The notes beneath the pieces were generated by a model, which was given only the letters and a program-made list of their open reading frames with translations, did not search any database and had not been told where the DNA came from. Shown in pieces: positions 6,168 to 10,861 of a stretch of DNA of 10,861 bases. A program made the position numbers and the translations under genes. Location: the NCBI GenBank assembly GCA_034436045.1, contig DAOTVZ010000126.1:1-10861 (forward strand), in the 5' to 3' direction. The first letter of the stretch is position 1, and every line of letters begins with the position of its first letter. Source of the DNA: H111-94 sp034436045 (GTDB lineage: Bacteria > Chloroflexota > Ktedonobacteria > Ktedonobacterales > Ktedonobacteraceae).

Positions 6168-8636
6168 AATAGCCTTTTTCAGCGCATTCTCTGTATTGAT
6201 ACTCAGGTTTAGTTGTTGTCCCTCTGCGTAAACAGTGATGCTCTGGGCGGTGCATAAATCTCCGCGCAGGATGGCTTCAGCCAGCATATCATCCAGGAGA
6301 TGTTGCACGGTGCGGCGAAGGGCGCGTGCGCCGTTCAGGCTATCATAGCCACGTTCGACGAGCAACTGACGCGCTGAGGCATTGACGGTGAGCGTGATAG
6401 AACGCGCCTTCATGCGCTGCTGAGTCTGCTCAACCAGCAGATCGACAATGGCTCGGAGTTGCTCGCGTTCCAGTGGTTGGAAGATGACAATTTCGTCAAT
6501 GCGATTGAGCAGTTCTGGCTTGAATGCGCTTTTGACGGCTTCCGTGAATATGGCGCGATAATGTTGCTGACTTTGTGTGTGATGCTGGTGATGATAAAAG
6601 GCCATCGGTTGCTGTTGAAGCGTGACGCTGCCGATGTTAGAGGTCAGAATGATGATGGTATGGCGAAAATCGACTATCTGCCCACGTGCATCGGTCAGGC
6701 TGCCATCCTCAAGAATTTGTAAGAGCAGGTCAAGCACCTGGGGATGGGCCTTTTCAATTTCATCAAAGAGAATGACACGATAGGGCTGGCGGCGCACGGC
6801 TTCAGTCAATTGTCCCCCCTGCTCATGACCGACATAGCCGGGGGGCGAACCGATCAGACGCGCGACGTGATGGAGTTCCATAAATTCCGACATGTCCAGT
6901 TGCAGTAGCGCGTGTTCGTCATGTAGCAGCGTAGCGGCAAGCGCACGAGCAAGTTCGCTTTTGCCAACGCCGCCTGGGCCGACGAAGAGAAAGGAACCGA
7001 TGGGCCGACGTCGTTCGCGCACCGGGCTGTAGGCGCGGCGCACGGCTCTGGCAACTGCCTGGATTGCCTCATCCTGGCCGATAATACGCTGATGCAGTTG
7101 CTCTTCCAGGTGGAGCAGAAAATGCCTTTTCTCAGTGGTTGCATATGCTGATGCGACAGGAATGTCCGTGCGGGCTGTGACAACAGCAATAATGTCCTCG
7201 GCGTTTAGTATGGGCTGAGATTGTTGAGACTGTATGTGTGCTTGCCATTGTAACTTTTCCTGCTCAAGCTGGCGCATCAGTTGATGCTCCAGAGCGCGTT
7301 GGCGGGCCGCGTCTGGAAAATGATGCCGCGCGATGGCCTGCTCTTTTTGTCGGCGTGCAATGATCAGTTGTTCCTGGCTACTATAGATGTTTGCCGGATA
7401 GCTGCTATACTGTACACGCTTGCGTGCTGCCGCCTCATCGAGCAGATCGATAGCCTTATCTGGCAAGTAGCGTCCATTCACATGCTGCTCGGAGAGTTGT
7501 ACCGCCGCGACTAGCGCCTCATCGCTGATGGTGACACGGTAGAAGCTGGCATAGCGCTCCCGTAGACCGTGCAGAATTGCCAATGTCTCCTGGGAAGATG
7601 GTTCGTGTACATAAATGGGTTGAAAACGTCGTTTGAGTGCGGGATCGGTTTCGATACTATTGCGGTAGTTATCGGGCGTTGTGGTGCCAATGCAACGAAA
7701 ATCGCCACGTGCCAGCAGCGGTTTGAACAGGTTGGCCGCATCGATAGAACCGGCGGCCACGCCGGTGCCGGTCAGCAGGTGAAGTTCATCCAGTACAACG
7801 ATTACGTCTTTTGCTGTTGTGATTTCGTGCAAGATGCGTTGCAGCCGTTCCTCAAATTCGCCACGAAAGCGCGTGCCGGTAGTGAGCATGGCGATGTCCA
7901 GAGCCACGACGCGAGCGTGCTGGAGTGGCTCTGGCACATCGCCCTCGATAATGCGTTGTGCCAGTCCCTCCACAAGCGCTGTTTTGCCGACGCCTGCCGG
8001 ACCGAGTAGCGCCGGATTGTTTTTAGTGCGCCGTGAAAGCACCTGCATGATCTGTTCCAGTTCGGCTTCGCGCCCGATGCACGGGTCGAGCAATCCATGC
8101 AGGGCCATCATCGTCAGGTCGCGGCTACAGGTATTCAGCGTTGGTGTAACCCCGTAACGGCTCTGATAGTGGGCAGTGAGTATGAGGTGCGAACGGTCGC
8201 TGCGCTTTAATTGCGCGATCTGTTCGCGGATAGCGATCAACGTCAGGCCAAAGCTTTCAATGACGCTCAGAGAGAGACTGTGGTGCGCGGTCAGGATACC
8301 GAACAGCAGGTGTTCGGCATCGGTGAAGTCAAGTTGCTCGGCTAACGCCTCCTTCTCGGCGCGCTCCAGCGCGGCACGCGCCGCCGCGTTCAAGATGGGA
8401 TCGCTCGCTACATCGATAATACCTGAGCCAAGCACAAATTCGACGGCTTGAAAGAGTTGATCGATATTCACGTGCAATGCCATAAACAGGGATTCAATGA
8501 GAGGATCGTGTAATTTGAGCAGGCCCAGGAAAAGATGTTCGGGGCCGACATGTTTGTGGCGGAGTCGCCGCGCTTCCTGGCGGGCATAGGTCAGGGCTTG
8601 CCGTGCCTCATGAGTATAGCGGGTCAAGCGACGCAT
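6159..8636 (-). CDS. clpC: ClpC-type AAA+ ATPase (Clp/Hsp100 unfoldase)
   Basis: A hexameric unfoldase that threads proteins through its pore using ATP, usually for ClpP. Numbering is for the 825-residue product from ATG 8636 (a GTG at 8639 is also possible). A double Clp-N repeat (about 1-145) is followed by D1 with Walker A GPAGVGKT (212-219), pore loop GTRFRGEFEER with Phe257, and Walker B Asp283-Glu284. A short coiled-coil middle domain (about 405-470) is ClpC-sized, not the long ClpB type. D2 has Walker A GPGGVGKS (553-560), pore Tyr601, Walker B Asp625-Glu626, sensor-1 Asn667, the arginine of LNRID (Arg712) and sensor-2 GARALRR. Both ATPase sites look intact. Where ClpC proteins carry a Gly-Phe ClpP-docking tripeptide, this one reads Met-Ala-Phe (678-680) followed by a His/Gln-rich loop, so ClpP partnership is uncertain. 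The gene stands between two hairpins and is probably its own unit. Confidence 0.93.
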   Translation of the reverse strand: MRRLTRYTHEARQALTYARQEARRLRHKHVGPEHLFLGLLKLHDPLIESLFMALHVNIDQLFQAVEFVLGSGIIDVASDPILNAAARAALERAEKEALAEQLDFTDAEHLLFGILTAHHSLSLSVIESFGLTLIAIREQIAQLKRSDRSHLILTAHYQSRYGVTPTLNTCSRDLTMMALHGLLDPCIGREAELEQIMQVLSRRTKNNPALLGPAGVGKTALVEGLAQRIIEGDVPEPLQHARVVALDIAMLTTGTRFRGEFEERLQRILHEITTAKDVIVVLDELHLLTGTGVAAGSIDAANLFKPLLARGDFRCIGTTTPDNYRNSIETDPALKRRFQPIYVHEPSSQETLAILHGLRERYASFYRVTISDEALVAAVQLSEQHVNGRYLPDKAIDLLDEAAARKRVQYSSYPANIYSSQEQLIIARRQKEQAIARHHFPDAARQRALEHQLMRQLEQEKLQWQAHIQSQQSQPILNAEDIIAVVTARTDIPVASAYATTEKRHFLLHLEEQLHQRIIGQDEAIQAVARAVRRAYSPVRERRRPIGSFLFVGPGGVGKSELARALAATLLHDEHALLQLDMSEFMELHHVARLIGSPPGYVGHEQGGQLTEAVRRQPYRVILFDEIEKAHPQVLDLLLQILEDGSLTDARGQIVDFRHTIIILTSNIGSVTLQQQPMAFYHHQHHTQSQQHYRAIFTEAVKSAFKPELLNRIDEIVIFQPLEREQLRAIVDLLVEQTQQRMKARSITLTVNASARQLLVERGYDSLNGARALRRTVQHLLDDMLAEAILRGDLCTAQSITVYAEGQQLNLSINTENALKKAISF

Positions 8637-8645
8637 CACATAAGT

Positions 8646-8671
8646 CTCCTTCAGGCTCCTTCAGGCTCCTT
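8646..8671 (-). repeat. Three tandem Shine-Dalgarno motifs before clpC
   Basis: On the minus strand AAGGAG occurs three times at exact 10-base steps (8666-8671, 8656-8661, 8646-8651), made by a 10-base direct repeat. The last copy lies 9 bases before ATG 8636 and 6 before GTG 8639. The outermost copy begins within the right arm of a small inverted repeat (CTTACT/AGTAAG, 8669-8683), so leader folding could affect its access. Confidence 0.6.
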
Positions 8672-8744
8672 ACTGGAAGTAAGCAGTCTGCTGGTTTTGC
8701 GCTTCCTTCGAGCGTTGCCTGGCTCACAGGTACCTCATTTCCCT

Positions 8745-8750
8745 TCTATA
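8745..8750 (-). promoter_or_regulatory. Possible extended -10 element for clpC
   Basis: The minus strand reads TGGTATAGA: a TG-n element with TATAGA (4 of 6 matches). No convincing -35 box lies 16-18 bases upstream. It is the best candidate between the ROK terminator and clpC. No CIRCE inverted repeat or CtsR heptad repeat was found in this gap. Confidence 0.25.
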
Positions 8751-8790
8751 CCACATGTATCGGGTTGGCACAGTAATCGTAAAGGGAGAG

Positions 8791-8817
8791 CGGGGGCGAG
8801 AGGACTCATGGCCCCCG
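8791..8817 (-). terminator. GC-rich hairpin after the ROK kinase gene
   Basis: CGGGGGC (8791-8797) and GCCCCCG (8811-8817) form a perfect 7-bp stem around a 13-base loop, starting about 20 bases past the ROK stop codon. The RNA that follows on the minus strand is pyrimidine-rich (GCTCTCCCTTTA), not a clean U run. It is a likely intrinsic or semi-intrinsic terminator that separates ROK from clpC. Confidence 0.55.
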
Positions 8818-8836
8818 TAATGAGGCGGAAAGTCCC

Positions 8837-9709
8837 TCAATGGATAATGCTGTCGGCGGCTGTTTCTAACAGCAGGGCCGCTCCTACCAGGGGTGCATTC
8901 TCGCCCAGCGTGGCTTGCCAGAGGTGCAGGTGGGCACCGCGTAGGAGTATATCCACTTTTTGTTGCAAGAGCGATAATAGAAAAGGCCGGTTGAGCAGGA
9001 TAGCCCCGCTGAGTGCAATGGCTTCGACGCGCGTCAATTGCGTGAGGTTCACCAGACCAAGAGCAAGTTTGTCGCTGAAGGTTTCCCAGAAATCTGGCTC
9101 TGTAATACCGGCGACCGGGCGGCCCAAGCGGAGTTCTAATTGTCGCCCGCCGGTGAAGGTTTCCAGACAACCGATCTGACCGCAGAGGCACGGTAACGTG
9201 TTGCCATCGAGTATTTGATGGCCGATTTCGATAGAGACGGTCAGCGTGGTCGGGCCGGTGCGTAACTGGAAGGCCGCGCCAGTTCCTGTTGAAAGCGTCA
9301 GGTAGGCGCAGCGATCAACCATGCTGATCTGGCCAAACTTTTTCTCGCCCAGCAGGCCGCACACTGTATCATGGGCCAGTTGCACAGGGCACCGAAAAGC
9401 CCGTTCCAGGTCATCAGCGAGCGGCTGACCGACGTAAGAAGGGAGATTAGGTGCGACCAGTACGGAGCGTCCATCTTTTGCCAGCCGTCCACCGACGGAG
9501 ACGCCTACACCTGTCAGCGTGGCTTGTGTCTGTTTGGCCAGCGTCGTCAATAGCATATCCAGTTGTTGCGGATAGTCTTGCTGCGTAGGAAAGCGGGCCA
9601 GCAGCGTGAATTGTGGCTCTGCCAGAGTAGAAAAGAGGGCCACGCGGGTGTTGGTACCACCGATATCGATGCCCAGATAGGGAGCGGTAGAATTTTTTGT
9701 GATCGGCAT
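8837..9709 (-). CDS. ROK family sugar kinase (glucokinase-like)
   Basis: An ATP-dependent hexokinase of the ROK family, expected to phosphorylate glucose or a related sugar in the cytosol. The 290 residues include the phosphate-binding DIGGTNTRVALF (15-26), a GVSVGGRL block (68-75), the catalytic aspartate in AHDTVCGLLGE (Asp114; the usual preceding Asn is His113), the second phosphate loop LSTGTGAAF (139-147), the sugar-binding EIGH (161-164), and the ROK zinc site GH-x9-CxCGxxGC (His164, Cys174, Cys176, Cys181) followed by Glu183. There is no N-terminal DNA-binding domain, so it is an enzyme and not a NagC/XylR-type repressor. Exact substrate cannot be told from sequence; glucose is the default. 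AAGGAGG lies 7 bases before ATG 9709. The gene is divergent from the S51 peptidase gene and ends in a hairpin, so it is probably monocistronic. Confidence 0.9.
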   Translation of the reverse strand: MPITKNSTAPYLGIDIGGTNTRVALFSTLAEPQFTLLARFPTQQDYPQQLDMLLTTLAKQTQATLTGVGVSVGGRLAKDGRSVLVAPNLPSYVGQPLADDLERAFRCPVQLAHDTVCGLLGEKKFGQISMVDRCAYLTLSTGTGAAFQLRTGPTTLTVSIEIGHQILDGNTLPCLCGQIGCLETFTGGRQLELRLGRPVAGITEPDFWETFSDKLALGLVNLTQLTRVEAIALSGAILLNRPFLLSLLQQKVDILLRGAHLHLWQATLGENAPLVGAALLLETAADSIIH

Positions 9710-9745
9710 AAAAACGCCTCCTTGTTTATCTGAGAGTGAGCGTTG

Positions 9746-9783
9746 TATGTTTTAACATAAGACGGTTGGAGCCGATAAAACAA
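9746..9783 (-). promoter_or_regulatory. Promoter-like site and inverted repeat in the ROK / S51 divergent gap
   Basis: On the minus strand TTGTTT (9778-9783) and TATGTT (9754-9759, 4 of 6 matches) are spaced by 18 bases and would serve the ROK gene. The -10-like box is one arm of an inverted repeat, TATGTT-TT-AACATA (9746-9759), a possible operator. No clear plus-strand promoter for the S51 gene was found. Confidence 0.35.
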
Positions 9784-9815
9784 GGGTAGCGTTGCTACAG
9801 AAAGGCGGAGAAAGA

Positions 9816-10529
9816 ATGGCACAGGAGAACTATGGCACACTGGCGCTGGTGGGGTCAGGCGAGTACCTGCCCAAAATCGAGCCGGTTGACGCGCAACTAT
9901 TGCAGCGGCTGCACGAACCGCCGCGCGTGGTGGTGTTGCCTACCGCTGCCGCGACTGAGGGGCAGCACGTCATTCAACGTTGGGCCGAGATGGGCGTGGC
10001 CCATTTTCAACGCCTGGGTGTGCCCGTTGAGCCGGTGATGCTGCTGACACGAGCGGATGCCGACCGTGAGGAGATCGTTGCGCAGGTGGCACGGGCCAAT
10101 TTTATTTATTTTTCAGGTGGTAAACCACGTTACTTGCTGGAAGCGCTGCAAGGGAGCCGCACGTGGGAAGCGATCAAGCGGGTGCTGGCCAATGGTGGTG
10201 TGGTGGCCGGTTGCTCGGCGGGCGCGATGGTGATGGGGCAGGCGTTCTTCGATTTTCCGCAAATCTGGCGCATGCGGCCCGCGCTAGATGTGGTACACAA
10301 TCTCGCCATTATTCCCCACTTTGATGAGATGCCAGCTTTCTTTGCTGATAATGCTATTCGCGCGGCAGGCAAGCTGATCGTCGCCGGTATCGAAGGTAGC
10401 ACAGCCCTTATCGGTTCATCTAATGGCTGGACGGTTATCGGCAGTGGTGGCGTGACAATCTTTGCGAATAAGAGCAAGACGCGCTATACGCAAGGACAGA
10501 CCGTGCCACTGGAACCGTTAGGGAAATAG
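9816..10529 (+). CDS. Peptidase S51 / cyanophycinase-like protein
   Basis: A 237-residue cytosolic protein of the S51 fold (dipeptidase E / cyanophycinase, related to class I glutamine amidotransferases). Characteristic parts are LALVGSGEYLP at the start (9-19), the VVVLPTAAATEG strand-turn (38-49), the FSGGKPRYLLEAL block (99-111), the nucleophile elbow GCSAGAM with Ser134 (132-138), and the histidine of NLAIIPHFDEM (His168) as likely base. The third catalytic residue is not obvious. S51 enzymes cut Asp dipeptides, isoaspartyl bonds or cyanophycin; which applies here cannot be told. The residue before the nucleophile is Cys133, and automatic tools may call it a type 1 glutamine amidotransferase-like protein. 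ATG 9816 is preceded by GGAG with a 5-base spacer; the in-frame TTG at 9792 is less likely. No signal peptide is seen. Confidence 0.85.
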   Translation: MAQENYGTLALVGSGEYLPKIEPVDAQLLQRLHEPPRVVVLPTAAATEGQHVIQRWAEMGVAHFQRLGVPVEPVMLLTRADADREEIVAQVARANFIYFSGGKPRYLLEALQGSRTWEAIKRVLANGGVVAGCSAGAMVMGQAFFDFPQIWRMRPALDVVHNLAIIPHFDEMPAFFADNAIRAAGKLIVAGIEGSTALIGSSNGWTVIGSGGVTIFANKSKTRYTQGQTVPLEPLGK

Positions 10530-10587
10530 TGAGTTGTTGCGCCGTGAGCAGCCTGATACCCGTGTGGGCCTCATGATCCGGGTGGCC

Positions 10588-10616
10588 TTGTATGCCCTCC
10601 TGTGCTGTGGTACTAT
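10588..10616 (+). promoter_or_regulatory. Possible promoter for queF
   Basis: TTGTAT (10588-10593), a 17-base spacer, then TACTAT (10611-10616) with an extended TG-n element just before it. The -35 matches only 3 of 6. The predicted start near 10623 gives a leader of about 84 bases that begins just before a 7-bp hairpin. Confidence 0.35.
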
Positions 10617-10625
10617 CTGTATGGC

Positions 10626-10660
10626 CTGCTGAGGTGTGTCAAACAGCATGTGTTCAGCAG
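10626..10660 (+). promoter_or_regulatory. Leader hairpin upstream of queF
   Basis: CTGCTGA (10626-10632) and TCAGCAG (10654-10660) are perfect inverted arms with a 21-base loop, placed in the predicted queF leader about 46 bases before the ATG. preQ1 riboswitches often control queuosine genes, but this loop does not match the short preQ1-I fold as I know it. It may be regulatory or chance. Confidence 0.3.
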
Positions 10661-10706
10661 TTAAGGATACCTTTCATGTTTTACTCAACGGAGATTACCA
10701 ATTCCT

Positions 10707-10861
10707 ATGGATCAACACGCAGCGAAAAATGGTGCGCCTGTGCAGCGCACACCGGGCGTCTACGGTTTAGAGGAGATTGCCGCGAACAAGCTAGAAATCT
10801 GGCCGAACCCGGCCCAACAGCGCGATTATGTCATACATCTGGAGATACCGGAGTTCACCTG
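10707..10861 (+). CDS. queF: NADPH-dependent 7-cyano-7-deazaguanine reductase, 5' part
   Basis: Reduces preQ0 to preQ1, a nitrile-to-amine step in making queuosine for tRNA wobble positions; cytosolic. Only 51 complete codons are visible. They carry the QueF N-terminal pattern: LEIWPNPAQQRDYVIHLEIP (29-48) leading into EFT. The window ends after the first two bases (TG) of the next codon, which fits the cysteine of the family's EFTCLCP segment. T-fold relatives such as FolE do not have this NP-x-x-x-RDY...PEFT pattern. The beginning fits the short, single-domain type of QueF, but the rest is outside the window. ATG 10707 has GGAG 13 bases upstream, a rather long spacer. The gene may lead a queuosine operon to the right. 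Confidence 0.85.
   Translation, partial: MDQHAAKNGAPVQRTPGVYGLEEIAANKLEIWPNPAQQRDYVIHLEIPEFT

Noticed and set aside
5992..6255. Open frame of 87 codons on the minus strand overlapping the clpC end and the long hairpin
   Set aside because: It overlaps clpC in another frame, crosses the inverted repeat and resembles no known family.
8640..8790. CIRCE or CtsR heat-shock operator upstream of clpC
   Set aside because: Neither TTAGCACTC-N9-GAGTGCTAA nor the AGGTCAAA tandem pattern is present; only short chance palindromes such as AGGTACCT are seen.
10558..10583. ACCCG/CGGGT hairpin after the S51 gene as a terminator
   Set aside because: A five-pair stem with a 16-base loop and no U run is too weak to call.
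10626..10660. Canonical preQ1-I riboswitch before queF
   Set aside because: The loop is much too long and the A-rich tail that pairs back into the loop is absent.
1..10861. Mobile elements, CRISPR arrays, phage genes, tRNA or rRNA genes
   Set aside because: All long stretches are accounted for by housekeeping or signalling genes, and the intergenic gaps contain no spaced direct repeats, transposase motifs or tRNA-like cloverleafs that I could see.

Overview
The window looks like ordinary chromosome from a Gram-positive-type or Chloroflexota-like bacterium of moderate GC. The best guess is class Ktedonobacteria (phylum Chloroflexota). The guess rests on gene style: soluble Ser/Thr kinases with an N-terminal zinc ribbon and long TPR tails, next to a ClpC-type ATPase, a ROK kinase and an S51-type hydrolase. 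There is no marker gene, so the placement is an inference. No RNA gene, insertion sequence, CRISPR array or phage gene is visible, and no gene-free stretch exceeds about 220 bases.

Layout. On the plus strand, positions 2-1805 hold the end of nadC and a complete nadA, two steps of NAD synthesis from aspartate. Facing them, five genes run leftward between 9709 and 1817: a ROK sugar kinase, a ClpC-type unfoldase, a small DUF983 membrane protein, a zinc-ribbon/TPR protein, and a zinc-ribbon/Ser-Thr kinase/TPR protein. They probably form at least four transcription units (ROK; clpC; DUF983; the TPR-kinase pair), because hairpins or promoter-like sites lie in each of the first three gaps. From 9816 the plus strand is used again: an S51-family peptidase-like protein and the first 51 codons of queF (queuosine synthesis), which runs off the right edge.

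The most interesting part is the pair at 1817-5346. The downstream gene is a full kinase with all catalytic motifs and seven TPRs. The upstream gene begins with the same unusual four-cysteine zinc ribbon and continues with what reads as a decayed kinase N-lobe, aligned residue for residue over the first 91 positions. It lacks the whole C-lobe and instead carries a linker and eleven TPRs. It looks like a pseudokinase-like scaffold or regulator evolved from a duplicated kinase gene and expressed just ahead of its active relative. A consensus -35 box and a perfect 12-bp palindrome at the likely transcription start suggest a dedicated regulated promoter.

Other points of note are a long imperfect hairpin (28-bp arms) between clpC and the DUF983 gene, an altered ClpP-docking loop in the ClpC-like protein, three tandem Shine-Dalgarno motifs ahead of clpC, and a leader hairpin ahead of queF.
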